Source: DATBVX01 sp963724625 (GTDB taxonomy: Bacteria > Pseudomonadota > Gammaproteobacteria > Steroidobacterales > Steroidobacteraceae). From it: 64,000 bases of DNA. The DNA is taken from assembly GCA_963724625.1 (NCBI GenBank), contig CAVRVO010000003.1, positions 434,001 through 498,000 on the forward strand. Direction: 5' to 3'. Every line of letters starts with the position of its first letter. The first letter of the stretch is position 1. Under the pieces are notes generated by a model. That model searched no databases. It saw nothing but the letters and a program-made list of their open reading frames with translations, and was not told the DNA's origin. The position numbers and the translations under genes are program-made. Positions 52,741 through 61,977 of the stretch are shown here, in pieces.

Positions 52741-53724
52741 ATGAGCATTCTCGTCCACAAGAAAACCAAGGTGATCTGCCAGGGCTTCACGGGCAAGCAG
52801 GGCACCTTTCATTCCGAACAATGCATCGCTTATGGCACGCGCCTGGTCGGTGGAGTGACGCCAGGTCGCGGTGGCCAGACGCATCTCAATCTTCCGGTAT
52901 TCAACACTGCGCACCAGGCCGTTGCTGCAACGGGTGCCGAAGTGAGCATGATCTATGTGCCGGCGCCGTATGCAGCCGATGCCATACTCGAGGCAGCGGA
53001 CGCGGGAATACAGCTGATCGTCTGTATTACGGAGGGCATTCCGGTGAACGACATGGTGCGCGTTAAGGCCGCGCTGCATGACTACGACTGTCGTCTCATC
53101 GGACCGAACTGTCCAGGTGTCATCACGCCGGGCGAATGCAAGATCGGGATCATGCCGGGCTTTATTCACAAGCCGGGTCGCGTGGGCATCGTGTCACGCT
53201 CCGGGACGCTCACGTACGAGACGGTCTACCAGACCACTCAGAACGGTCTCGGTCAGACGACTTGCGTCGGCATCGGCGGCGACCCGGTGCGCGGCATGAA
53301 CTTCATCGATGTTCTCGAGCTCTTCGAAAAGGATCCCGCCACCGAAGGCATCATCATGGTGGGCGAAATCGGCGGTAGCGATGAAGAGGCGGCCGCTGCC
53401 TTCATCAGGAAGAATGTCCGCAAACCGGTCGTCGCATACATAGCCGGCGTGACGGCGCCGCCCGGGAAGCGAATGGGGCACGCGGGTGCGATCGTTGCGG
53501 GTGGGAAGGGCACGGCAGCAGAAAAGTTTGCGACCCTCGAAGCCGCAGGCGTCAAGACCGTGCATTCGCCGGCGCAGCTCGGTCGCGCCATGCTTGAGCT
53601 CTTGAGGCGCCACTCTTCGAAAGCCGCGCGAGGCAGCCGGGCCGCATCCACCGCCAAGAAGCGCTCGAAGCGAGCGTCAACCGCGCGCAAGACATCAACC
53701 CGCAAGTCGGTACGTCGCAGGTGA
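52741..53724 (+). CDS. sucD: SucD, succinyl-CoA synthetase alpha subunit, with a basic C-terminal tail
   Basis: 327 residues; E. coli SucD has 289. Residues 1-287 are a normal alpha subunit: CoA-binding ICQGFTGKQGTFHSEQ and the active-site loop with phospho-His247 (MGHAGAIVAGGKGTAAEKF). From about residue 289 an extra tail of 39 residues is almost entirely Arg, Lys, Ser, Thr and Ala (SSKAARGSRAASTAKKRSKR, then more of the same), resembling histone H1-like tails. The end is genuine by context, since the stop overlaps the nadE start as GTGA. Confidence 0.96.
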   Translation: MSILVHKKTKVICQGFTGKQGTFHSEQCIAYGTRLVGGVTPGRGGQTHLNLPVFNTAHQAVAATGAEVSMIYVPAPYAADAILEAADAGIQLIVCITEGIPVNDMVRVKAALHDYDCRLIGPNCPGVITPGECKIGIMPGFIHKPGRVGIVSRSGTLTYETVYQTTQNGLGQTTCVGIGGDPVRGMNFIDVLELFEKDPATEGIIMVGEIGGSDEEAAAAFIRKNVRKPVVAYIAGVTAPPGKRMGHAGAIVAGGKGTAAEKFATLEAAGVKTVHSPAQLGRAMLELLRRHSSKAARGSRAASTAKKRSKRASTARKTSTRKSVRRR

Positions 53725-55359
53725 GCACGCGCGACGGCATGCGTATCGCGCTCGCACAGCTCGATCTGTTCGTGGGCGATGTCGATGGCAACGCCCGCCG
53801 CATCATCGAAGCTGCCTCCCTTGCCCGCGACCGCGAGCGGGCCGACGTGATCGTCTTTCCCGGAGCTCGCGCTATCCGGTTACCCGCCTGAGGACCTGCT
53901 GTTTCACACCGGCATGCGACGCCGCGTGGCCGATGGTCTGGCGCGTGCACGCGAGGAGATCCACGGCATTGCTGCCCTGTTTGGGTATCCGGAGTACGCC
54001 GAAGGGCGGATCTACAATTCCGCCGCGTTGGTGCGGGATGGTGAGCTGCTCGCCAATCACCGCAAGGAATGCCTGCCAAATTACAAGGTCTTCGATGAAA
54101 AGCGCTACTTCACGGCGGGTGCCGAAGCGACAGTAATCGAGCTCAACGGACGACGGGTCGGGCTGCTGGTCTGCGAGGACGTCTGGGAACCGGAGCCGAC
54201 AAGGGCCGCCGTGGACGCGGGCGCTGAAGTACTGCTGGTTGTCAATGCATCGCCATACGAGCTTCGTAAACAGGTTGAGCGCGAGACGATCGTCCGGGAT
54301 CGTATACGCGAAGTCAGCCGCCCGTTCGTCTATACCAACCTCGTGGGTGGGCAGGACGAACTGGTTTTCGACGGCCACTCGTTCGTGATGGACGCGGCGG
54401 GCGAAATCACCGCGCGGGCGCCGGCGTTCGCCGAAAGCATCATCAGCGTCGAGCTACGGGCGGATGGCAAGCGTCTTACGCCGGTCCGCGGCGAGATCGC
54501 GCCCTACCAGAGTGATGAAGCGAGTGTGTACAGCGCGCTGGTGCTCGGCGTGCGCGACTATGTCGAAAAGCATCGCTTTCCCGGCGTCGTCATGGGGCTC
54601 TCGGGTGGGATCGATTCGGCACTGACTCTCGCGATCGCCGTCGATGCGCTCGGCGCCGAGCGCGTGCAAGCGGTCATGATGCCGTCGCGCTATACGGCGG
54701 CGATGAGCGTCGAGGATGCGACCGAGCAGGTGCGTCGCCAGGGCGTCAAGCACAGCCTGATTTCCATCGAGGGCATGTTCGAAGCGACGCTGGCGGCGCT
54801 CAAGAGTGAATTCGTCGGAACCACTCCCGACAGCACGGAGGAGAACATTCAGGCCCGGTGTCGTGGTGTCCTGCTGATGGCGATTTCGAACAAGACCGGA
54901 CGCATGCTGCTCACCACGGGTAACAAGAGCGAGATGGCAGTCGGATACGCGACGCTCTACGGCGACATGGCCGGTGGATTTGCGCCGATCAAGGATTGCA
55001 GCAAGACGCTCGTGTATCGGCTCGCACGCTATCGGAATTCACTCGAGGCGGTGATTCCGGAACGCGTGCTGACGCGCGCACCCTCGGCGGAATTGCGGCC
55101 CAACCAGAAGGACACAGATGCGCTTCCGCCGTATGAGGTGCTCGACCCGATACTCGAGGCCTTCATCGAGGAGGATCTGTCCGTGGAGCAGATCGCGGCG
55201 CGTGGCTTCTCCCGGGAAACGGTCACTCGCGTTCTCGACATGGTGAAGCGCAACGAATACAAGCGGCGTCAGGCGCCACCCGGCGTGCGTGTGAGTGGGC
55301 GCGCCTTTGGCCGCGACTGGCGGTATCCGATTACGAGTGGCTATCGACTGAGGACCTGA
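53721..55359 (+). CDS. nadE: NadE, glutamine-dependent NAD+ synthetase, broken by a one-base frameshift
   Basis: About 545 residues after correction, normal for the two-domain form. The glutaminase (nitrilase-fold) domain supplies ammonia with Glu48, Lys115 (NHRKECLPNYKVF) and Cys151 (GLLVCEDVWEP); the synthetase domain has the ATP loop GLSGGIDSALTLAIAVDAL (about 292-310). Starting at GTG 53721 (or ATG 53739) the frame reads ADVIVFP and is then lost at CCCGGAGCTC; dropping one G (53862-53863) restores PELALSGYPPEDLLFH. All later active-site blocks are intact, so a sequence error is likelier than real loss. Confidence 0.92.
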
Positions 55360-55391
55360 GGCTCAGGTGCTGACACCCGTACCGATTCTGG

Positions 55392-56183
55392 CTACCAGAC
55401 CACCCACCATTTCTTCTTCTGGTCCACGCGGTGCGCGGTCTCGGGGAAATTCTCCCGATAGACACTCGCCGATTCTTCCGCAAGGTCATCGAGTCCAAGC
55501 TTGCGATACGAGTCCGTCATGATCTCGAGAGCACTCTGCACGGCCGGCGCGCCGTCGTAGTTCTCGACCACATACTTGGTGCGCGCGACTGCGGCGAGAT
55601 AAGCGCCCCGACGCAGGTAATAGTCGGCAACGTGCACCTCATAATTTGCCAGCCGGTTGCGCAGGTACAGCAGCCGCAGGTGCGCATCGTGTGCGTACTC
55701 GCTCTGCGGGTAGTTCGTCACTACGGTCTGAAACGCGGCAAAGGACTTGCGTGCATCACTCGGCGGCCGTTCGCTCAGATCGACGCTCAGCCAGCGCTCG
55801 AGGATATTCGGCGTACGCTCGAAATAGACCAGTCCCTTGATGTAGTTTGCGTAGTCGCAGCGCGGGTGCGCGGGATTCTCGCGGATGAACTGTTCCGCGG
55901 CGTCGATCGCGGATTCTGACTGGTGATCCTTGTAGTACGCATACATCAGATCCAGGCGTCCCTGGCGAGCTGCGTCGCTGAAGGGATAACGCGCATCCAG
56001 CGCCTCGTAAACCTTGATGGCGTTGCCGTAGTCGCTTTCCCGCAGGGACTTGGCGCCGCGCTCGTACAGCACGTCGGGGTCGCCTTGCATTTCCTTGCCG
56101 GTGCTCCGGCAACCGCCAAACACCAGCGCGAGCAAGATGAGGGGTACCGCAGTACGCAGCGATCGAATCCACAGCACCGACAC
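55392..56183 (-). CDS. bamD: BamD, outer-membrane assembly lipoprotein
   Basis: 263 residues (E. coli 245). Essential lipoprotein of the BAM complex. The signal peptide ends LILLALVFGGC; Phe at -3 is slightly unusual for a lipobox. Five TPR repeats follow: LYERGAKSLRESDYGNAIKV, RYPFSDAARQGRLDLMYAYY, FIRENPAHPRCDYANYIKGL and further. The C-terminal DDLAEESASVYRENFPE is typical. The start is GTG 56183, six bases after GGAGG; the longer in-frame start would run into rluD's promoter region. Divergent from rluD, a conserved arrangement. Confidence 0.93.
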   Translation of the reverse strand: MSVLWIRSLRTAVPLILLALVFGGCRSTGKEMQGDPDVLYERGAKSLRESDYGNAIKVYEALDARYPFSDAARQGRLDLMYAYYKDHQSESAIDAAEQFIRENPAHPRCDYANYIKGLVYFERTPNILERWLSVDLSERPPSDARKSFAAFQTVVTNYPQSEYAHDAHLRLLYLRNRLANYEVHVADYYLRRGAYLAAVARTKYVVENYDGAPAVQSALEIMTDSYRKLGLDDLAEESASVYRENFPETAHRVDQKKKWWVVW

Positions 56184-56247
56184 GCGTTGCCTCCCCCCAA
56201 AAGTGGCCGCAAAGTATAGCCGAAGGGCGCATCCTGTGACGGCCGCA

Positions 56248-57219
56248 ATGACTGACAAGTTCCAGACACACGAGCTTCAGATCCCATCCGAGCTGGCAGG
56301 CCTGCGCCTGGACCAGGCGCTGGCGCAGCTGTTGCCCGAATATTCACGTTCACGCCTGAAGGACTGGATCGAATCCGGGCGCGTCAGCGTCGACCGACGC
56401 ACGTTGCGGCCGCGCGACGTCGTGAGCGGCGGAGAGCGCGTGGCGGTGCAGGTAGAGATCGCAATCGTTGCCGCAATCGAGCCCCAGGCAATGGATCTCG
56501 ACCTTGTCCATGCCGATGCGCAGCTTCTCGTCATCAACAAGCCCGCCGGCCTGGTGGTACACCCTGGCGCTGGTAATCGCGCGGGTACATTGCAGAACGC
56601 GTTGCTGCACTTCGATCCGCTACTTGCCACGTTGCCGCGTGCGGGGATCCTCCATCGGCTCGACAAGGACACGACGGGTCTGCTGGTCGTGGCCCGCACA
56701 GTGGCGGCTCATACGGAGCTGACCCGTCAGATGCAGCAACGCGAGATCGAGCGTCGCTACGAAGCGGTCTGCAGTGGCGTAATGACCGCGGGTGGAACAG
56801 TTGACAAGCCGATCGGGCGTCATCGTTCTGATCGAGTGCGCATGGCCGTGCGCGAGGATGGACGCGATGCTGTCACTCACTATCGAGTCCTCGAACGTTT
56901 CCGCGCCCACACCCACGTGCGCGTCAGCCTGGAAACGGGGCGCACGCACCAGATCCGCGTGCACTTCGCGCATGTTCGTCACCCTCTGGTCGGCGACAGG
57001 ACCTACGGAGGGCGGCTCCTGCTGCCGCGCGGCGCGACTCCCGAACTGGTTGCGGCCCTGAGAGATTTCCCGAGGCAAGCGCTGCATGCCGCCGAGCTGA
57101 AGTTGCATCACCCCGAGAGCGGCCGCGCTGTCGAATGGAAAGCACCCTTGCCCAGGGACCTGCGAGAGTTGCTCACGACCTTGCGCGGGGACGCCGCAAG
57201 CGTATCGAAGACACAGTGA
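56248..57219 (+). CDS. rluD: RluD, 23S rRNA pseudouridine synthase (1911/1915/1917)
   Basis: 323 residues (E. coli 326). An N-terminal S4 RNA-binding domain (GLRLDQALAQLLPEYSRSRL) precedes the RluA-family catalytic domain: LLVINKPAGLVVHPGAGN, the active-site HRLDKDTTGLLVVA (catalytic Asp) and GRTHQIRVHFAHVRHPLVGD. Modifies helix 69 of 23S rRNA. ATG 56248 is the first start that leaves the bamD promoter region free. The stop overlaps pgeF as GTGA, so rluD-pgeF is an operon. Confidence 0.95.
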   Translation: MTDKFQTHELQIPSELAGLRLDQALAQLLPEYSRSRLKDWIESGRVSVDRRTLRPRDVVSGGERVAVQVEIAIVAAIEPQAMDLDLVHADAQLLVINKPAGLVVHPGAGNRAGTLQNALLHFDPLLATLPRAGILHRLDKDTTGLLVVARTVAAHTELTRQMQQREIERRYEAVCSGVMTAGGTVDKPIGRHRSDRVRMAVREDGRDAVTHYRVLERFRAHTHVRVSLETGRTHQIRVHFAHVRHPLVGDRTYGGRLLLPRGATPELVAALRDFPRQALHAAELKLHHPESGRAVEWKAPLPRDLRELLTTLRGDAASVSKTQ

Positions 57220-57950
57220 GTGCCATCGATTTCATCGTTCCACAGTGGCCTGCCCCGCCCCGTGTGCGCGCGGTGTCCACGTTGCGATCGGGAGGTCTGA
57301 GCGCGCCGCCGTACGACACACTCAACCTCGGCGAACACGTCGGGGACGAACCGGACTCCGTGGCGGAGAATCGTCGACGTCTGTGCGAACAGCTCGGCAT
57401 CGACGAGCCCTATTGGCTCGATCAGGTGCACGGCACTCGGGTGGTCCGCGCGGGAGTTGCCGGTGAGCACCCGAGCGCAGATGCTGCGATTGCAGATGAG
57501 TCCAATCGAGTATGTGCGGTCCTCACGGCGGATTGTCTTCCCATACTGCTGGCGCGAACCGACGGCAGGCGCGTGGCGGCGGTGCACTGCGGCTGGCGAG
57601 GACTTTCGGGCGGCGTGCTCGAGTCAACGATTGCGGCGCTCGACACGCCGCCGCGTGAACTCATCGCCTGGCTGGGGCCCGCGATCGGCCCCGCTCACTT
57701 CGAAGTGGGCACCGAAGTTCGAGAGGCTTTCATGCGCATCGATCCATCCGCTGTGACGGCATTTCGCGCCAACGCGCGCGGGCGGTGGATGTGCGACTTG
57801 TACCGCATAGCTCATCAGCACCTCAATCGGGTCGGTATCGACGCGATCTTCGGCGGCGGACGTTGCACGTTCGGGGAAGCATCGAGCTTCTTCTCGTTTC
57901 GACGCGACGGCCGCTGCGGGCGGATGGCAACACTGATCTGGATCGAATGA
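57216..57950 (+). CDS. pgeF: PgeF (YfiH), purine nucleoside phosphorylase/laccase-domain peptidoglycan editing factor
   Basis: 244 residues (E. coli 243). The Cu-oxidase_4/DUF152 fold: STLRSGGLSAPPYDTLNLGE, WLDQVHGTRVV (His), VLTADCLPILL (Cys), AVHCGWRGLSGGVLESTI (His, Cys) and AWLGPAIGPAHFEVG. Members are reported to remove wrongly incorporated Ser from UDP-MurNAc peptides and to act on purine nucleosides. GTG start overlapping rluD; the same gene pair precedes clpB in E. coli. Confidence 0.93.
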   Translation: MSAIDFIVPQWPAPPRVRAVSTLRSGGLSAPPYDTLNLGEHVGDEPDSVAENRRRLCEQLGIDEPYWLDQVHGTRVVRAGVAGEHPSADAAIADESNRVCAVLTADCLPILLARTDGRRVAAVHCGWRGLSGGVLESTIAALDTPPRELIAWLGPAIGPAHFEVGTEVREAFMRIDPSAVTAFRANARGRWMCDLYRIAHQHLNRVGIDAIFGGGRCTFGEASSFFSFRRDGRCGRMATLIWIE

Positions 57951-58008
57951 CAGACCGCAAGCTCCGACAACAGGCGGCGGTTTCGACTCGCATGCTACGA
58001 TCCTGCTG

Positions 58009-58782
58009 ATGTCGACACTTGGCTGGATCATCACGTTTACCGTCCTTGGTGGCGTACTGAGTGTGCTCATCGCAGGCCTGGTGCTTCTGCTGCCAGCCAG
58101 CCGACGCACCGCCGCGCTCCCTCACCTGGTGAGTTTCGCCACGGGCGCGCTGCTCGGTGCCGCACTCCTCAAGCTGCTGCCGCATGCGATCGAGGGCGCG
58201 GGGCTGTCCAAGCTGCATCTCGTCACGCTGTCGCTGATCGCGGGCATCTTCGCGTTCTTCGTGCTGGAAAAGCTGGTGCTCTGGCGACACTGTCACGAGG
58301 CAGATTGCGATTCGCACACCCCATCGGACAAACAGCGTGACTACGCATCCGCGATGCTGATTCTGGCGGGCGATGCGATTCACAATGCGCTCGATGGAGT
58401 GATGCTGGCCGCAGCATTCCTGACCGATGTACGGCTCGGGATCGTGGCCGGGATCGCCGTCATCGCGCACGAAGTCCCGCAGGAAGTCGGCGACTTCGCG
58501 ATTCTTCTGAACGGCGGGCTGTCCCGCGCACGTGCACTGACGCTCAACCTGCTGACCAGCCTCACCTCCGTGATCGGCGGAGTAGTCGGTTACTTCGCAT
58601 TGAGTCATGCCATGGGGTTACTGCCCTACGCCCTGGCGGTTACCGCCGCCTCACTCTTATATGTGGCGGTGGCGGACCTCATTCCGGGGCTGCATCGGCG
58701 CACCGACCCGGTCGCCGGGGTGCAGCAGGTGGTCCTGATCGCCATCGGGATCGCGGTGATCGTGCTGACCGATATGCACTAG
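58009..58782 (+). CDS. ZIP-family divalent metal transporter
   Basis: 257 residues, about eight membrane helices. The two metal-site helices are present: AGDAIHNALDGVMLAAAF (HNxxDG) and IAVIAHEVPQEVGDFAILLN (HExPxExGDF), the core zinc/iron-binding motifs of ZIP carriers. A short His/Asp/Cys loop (WRHCHEADCDSH) between helices 3 and 4 may bind metal in the cytoplasm. Substrate (Zn or Fe) cannot be told. It is preceded by a 58-base gap with TACGAT as a possible -10, and followed by clpB with its own promoter. Confidence 0.88.
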   Translation: MSTLGWIITFTVLGGVLSVLIAGLVLLLPASRRTAALPHLVSFATGALLGAALLKLLPHAIEGAGLSKLHLVTLSLIAGIFAFFVLEKLVLWRHCHEADCDSHTPSDKQRDYASAMLILAGDAIHNALDGVMLAAAFLTDVRLGIVAGIAVIAHEVPQEVGDFAILLNGGLSRARALTLNLLTSLTSVIGGVVGYFALSHAMGLLPYALAVTAASLLYVAVADLIPGLHRRTDPVAGVQQVVLIAIGIAVIVLTDMH

Positions 58783-58806
58783 CCCCACAACCCCTCCCTA
58801 AAAGCG

Positions 58807-58836
58807 CATTGATTTCTTTGGGCCGGCCCCTACATT
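58807..58836 (+). promoter_or_regulatory. Sigma-32-like heat-shock promoter of clpB
   Basis: CATTGAT (58807-58813), 13 bases, then CCCCTACATT (58827-58836) resemble the heat-shock consensus CTTGAA-N13-14-CCCCATnT. Placed about 30 bases before clpB. Confidence 0.55.
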
Positions 58837-58837
58837 G

Positions 58838-58858
58838 TCCGGGCTGCTTCGCCCGGAG
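58838..58858 (+). promoter_or_regulatory. Hairpin covering the clpB ribosome-binding site
   Basis: TCCGGGC-TGCTTC-GCCCGGA is a perfect 7-bp stem. Its 3' arm contains most of GGAG (58855-58858), which sits 8 bases before the ATG, so the structure could mask the site at low temperature. Confidence 0.5.
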
Positions 58859-58866
58859 CATCCCCC

Positions 58867-61452
58867 ATGCGCATGGACAAACTGACGACGAAATTTCAGA
58901 TGGCACTGGCCGAGGCCCAATCGATGGCGGTTGGGCGGGACCACCAGTTCATCGAGCCGACGCATCTGCTGCTCGCCCTGCTCAACCAGGAGGGTGGCAG
59001 CGTGCGGCCGCTCCTCGAAAAGGCCGGCGCCAACGTCTCGAAACTGCGCTCGGAGCTCATGGCGGCGCTTGACCGCCTGCCGAAGGTCGAGGGCACCGCT
59101 GGCGAAGTCCACGTTTCGAATGACCTCAGCCGACTCCTCAATGTCACCGACAAGCTCGCCCAGCAGCGCGGCGACGAATACATCGCGTCCGAGCTTTTTG
59201 TCCTCGCGGCCTTCGAAGATCGCGGCACGCTCAAGACCATCCTGCGCGACAGCAATGCGGTGCGCGGCGCCGTGGAGAAAGCGATCGAAGAGTTGCGCGG
59301 CGATGAGAAGGTCAAGGACCCGAATGCCGAGGAAAGCCGGCAGGCGCTCGAGAAGTACACCGTCGATCTGACCGAGCGTGCCGAGCAGGGCAAGCTCGAC
59401 CCTGTCATCGGGCGAGACGATGAGATCCGCCGCACCATCCAGGTGTTGCAACGGCGCACGAAGAACAACCCCGTGCTCATCGGCGAGCCGGGTGTCGGCA
59501 AGACCGCCATTGTGGAGGGCCTCGCGCAGCGGATCATTAATGGTGAAGTGCCGGAAGGCCTCAAGAGTAAGCGCATTCTCGCCCTCGACATGGGCGCGCT
59601 GATCGCAGGCGCCAAGTTCCGCGGCGAATTCGAAGAGCGGCTCAAGGCCGTGCTCAACGATCTCGCCAAGCAGCAGGGCCAGGTCATCCTGTTCGTCGAC
59701 GAGCTGCACACCATGGTCGGCGCCGGCAAGGCCGAAGGCGCTATGGATGCCGGCAACATGCTCAAGCCAGCGCTCGCCCGCGGCGAATTGCATTGCGTCG
59801 GTGCAACCACGCTGGATGAGTACCGCAAGTACATCGAGAAGGACGCTGCACTCGAGCGGCGCTTCCAGAAGGTGATGGTCAATGAGCCGAACGTGGAGGA
59901 CACCATCGCGATCCTGCGCGGCCTGAAGGAGCGCTACGAAGTGCACCACGGCGTGGAAATTACCGATCCAGCAATCGTCAGCGCCGCGACGCTGTCACAC
60001 CGCTACATCACCGACCGGCAGCTTCCTGACAAGGCGATCGATCTGATCGACGAGGCGGCCTCACGCATTCGTATGGAGATCGACTCCAAGCCCGAGTCGA
60101 TGGATCGTCTCGAGCGACGCATCATCCAGCTCAAGATCGAGCGCGAGGCGCTCAAGAAGGAAAAGGACGAGGCATCGAAGAAGCGGCTGCAGGCCCTCGA
60201 GGAAATGCTCAGCGGGCTCGAAAAGGAATACGCGGACCTGGAAGAAATCTGGAAGGCGGAAAAGGCGGTGGTCCAGGGCACGGCCGCTATAAAAGAGGAG
60301 TTGGAACGCGCCCGGTTGGAGCTCGAAACCGCGCGGCGCGCCGGGGATTTGGGGCGCATGTCGGAGCTTCAGTACGGCCGCATCCCTGAGTTCGAGAAAC
60401 GTCTGGTCCAGGCGACTGAGGCGGAGACCAAAGGCACGCAGCTCCTGCGCAACAAGGTCACGGAAGAAGAGGTAGCCGAGGTCGTCTCCAAGTGGACCGG
60501 TATTCCGGTTTCCAAGATGCTCGAGGGCGAGAAAGAAAAGCTCCTCAAGATGGAGGAGGCGCTCGAGCGTCGCGTCGTCGGCCAGACGGAAGCGGTGCGC
60601 ATCGTTTCGAACGCTATCCGTCGTTCGCGTGCCGGGCTCTCCGATCCTCGCCGCCCCAACGGCTCATTCCTGTTCCTCGGGCCCACCGGTGTCGGCAAGA
60701 CCGAGCTCTGCAAGGCGCTGGCCGAGTTCCTGTTCGACACTGAAGAGGCCCTCATCCGCATCGACATGTCTGAGTTCATGGAAAAGCATTCCGTCGCACG
60801 CCTGATTGGTGCTCCGCCGGGATATGTGGGTTACGAGGAGGGCGGCTACCTCACCGAGGCGATCCGGCGCCGGCCATATTCCGTCATCCTTCTCGATGAG
60901 GTGGAGAAGGCTCACCAGGATGTCTTCAACGTCCTCTTACAGGTTCTCGATGACGGCCGACTCACGGACGGGCAGGGGCGCACGGTCGATTTCCGCAACA
61001 CCGTCATCATCATGACTTCGAACCTCGGCTCGCAGGTCATTCAGGAAATGGCGGGCGAGGCCAACTATGTGCGGATGAAATCCGCAGTGATGGAAATCGT
61101 GCAGCAGCATTTCCGTCCCGAGTTCATCAACCGCATCGACGATATCGTCGTGTTTCATCCGCTCGGCAACGAGCAGATCCGGCGCATTGTCGATATCCAG
61201 CTCGGCTATCTACGCAAGCGGCTGCTGGAACGGGATATCGAACTCAAGCTCGACGATAAGGCGCGCGACCTGCTCGGCGAAGCGGGCTACGATCCAGTTT
61301 ATGGTGCGCGACCCCTCAAGCGTGCGATTCAACAACAGATTGAAAACCCGCTGGCGCAGCAGATCCTCCAGGGCACCTTCGGACCGGGCGATTGCATCCG
61401 CGCCACCGTGCGCAAGGGTGAACTCGTGTTCGACAAGCAGACCTCGCGTTGA
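58867..61452 (+). CDS. clpB: ClpB, protein disaggregase
   Basis: 861 residues (E. coli 857). Hexameric AAA+ chaperone that, with DnaK, extracts proteins from aggregates. Clp N domain (RMDKLTTKFQMALAEAQSMA), first AAA+ with GEPGVGKTAIVEGLAQRI (about 206-223), a long middle coiled coil (roughly 410-525, Lys/Glu-rich) specific to ClpB/Hsp104, second AAA+ with GPTGVGKTELCKALAEFLF (about 606) and the sensor region YDPVYGARPLKRAIQQ. Predicted sigma-32 control. No second internal start was examined in detail. Confidence 0.98.
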   Translation: MRMDKLTTKFQMALAEAQSMAVGRDHQFIEPTHLLLALLNQEGGSVRPLLEKAGANVSKLRSELMAALDRLPKVEGTAGEVHVSNDLSRLLNVTDKLAQQRGDEYIASELFVLAAFEDRGTLKTILRDSNAVRGAVEKAIEELRGDEKVKDPNAEESRQALEKYTVDLTERAEQGKLDPVIGRDDEIRRTIQVLQRRTKNNPVLIGEPGVGKTAIVEGLAQRIINGEVPEGLKSKRILALDMGALIAGAKFRGEFEERLKAVLNDLAKQQGQVILFVDELHTMVGAGKAEGAMDAGNMLKPALARGELHCVGATTLDEYRKYIEKDAALERRFQKVMVNEPNVEDTIAILRGLKERYEVHHGVEITDPAIVSAATLSHRYITDRQLPDKAIDLIDEAASRIRMEIDSKPESMDRLERRIIQLKIEREALKKEKDEASKKRLQALEEMLSGLEKEYADLEEIWKAEKAVVQGTAAIKEELERARLELETARRAGDLGRMSELQYGRIPEFEKRLVQATEAETKGTQLLRNKVTEEEVAEVVSKWTGIPVSKMLEGEKEKLLKMEEALERRVVGQTEAVRIVSNAIRRSRAGLSDPRRPNGSFLFLGPTGVGKTELCKALAEFLFDTEEALIRIDMSEFMEKHSVARLIGAPPGYVGYEEGGYLTEAIRRRPYSVILLDEVEKAHQDVFNVLLQVLDDGRLTDGQGRTVDFRNTVIIMTSNLGSQVIQEMAGEANYVRMKSAVMEIVQQHFRPEFINRIDDIVVFHPLGNEQIRRIVDIQLGYLRKRLLERDIELKLDDKARDLLGEAGYDPVYGARPLKRAIQQQIENPLAQQILQGTFGPGDCIRATVRKGELVFDKQTSR

Positions 61453-61465
61453 GGAGCGCCGTCCG

Positions 61466-61471
61466 TATAAT
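61466..61471 (+). promoter_or_regulatory. Candidate -10 element for the FmdB-family gene
   Basis: A perfect TATAAT lies 14 bases after the clpB stop and 28 bases before the next ATG. No good -35 is visible. Confidence 0.4.
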
Positions 61472-61499
61472 GCGCGCGGTCGATCTCAAGGGTTAGTTG

Positions 61500-61922
61500 A
61501 TGCCGTTCTACGAATACCAGTGCGATGCATGCGGACATCACCTCGAAGCGCTACAAAAGATTTCCGAGGCGCCGCTGCGTAAATGTCCCGATTGCGGCAA
61601 GTCGAAACTACGCCGGCTGATTTCCCCGCCGGTATTTCGCCTGAAGGGCTCGGGCTGGTACGAGACCGACTTCAAGTCCGACAAGGAGGGCAAGCGCAAT
61701 CTGGCAGGTCAGGTCGAAAAGGACGAGGTCAAGACGGGTACTGCTGACAAGGCGGAGGCCAAAGCCGACGCGAAGGTCGAGTCAAAATCGGACGCAAAGC
61801 CTGAACCCAAGTCGGAGCCCAAGCCTGAGGCAAGCGGGAAGCGCACGAGCGTGGCAATTTCCAAGACAGCGGCCAAGCGTACAACTCGGCGAGGCCACAA
61901 GAAGCGCGCCGGCAGGCGCTGA
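61500..61922 (+). CDS. FmdB-family zinc-ribbon protein with a Lys/Ala/Pro-rich tail
   Basis: 140 residues. The N-terminal 60 residues are an FmdB/CxxC-CxxC zinc ribbon: MPFYEYQCDACGHHLEALQK and APLRKCPDCGKSKLRRLISP, then PPVFRLKGSGWYETDFKSD. Many gammaproteobacteria have this gene just upstream of aspS, as here apart from the inserted outer-membrane gene. Function unknown. From about residue 75 on the chain is low-complexity, acidic-basic alternating (KADAKVESKSDAKPEPKSEP) and ends strongly basic. An adjacent TTG at 61497 is an unlikely alternative start. Confidence 0.85.
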   Translation: MPFYEYQCDACGHHLEALQKISEAPLRKCPDCGKSKLRRLISPPVFRLKGSGWYETDFKSDKEGKRNLAGQVEKDEVKTGTADKAEAKADAKVESKSDAKPEPKSEPKPEASGKRTSVAISKTAAKRTTRRGHKKRAGRR

Positions 61923-61927
61923 GAGGG

Positions 61928-61966
61928 TCTTCGCAGCGGCACGGTTCTCACCGTGCCGCCGGAAGA
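61928..61966. terminator. Hairpin between convergent genes, possible shared terminator
   Basis: GCGGCACGGT-TCTC-ACCGTGCCGC (61936-61959) is a perfect 10-bp stem, flanked by a second pairing TCTTC/GAAGA. It sits between the convergent FmdB-family and outer-membrane genes. No T tract follows on either strand, so intrinsic termination is not proven. Confidence 0.5.
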
Positions 61967-61977
61967 ACGTCTACGGA

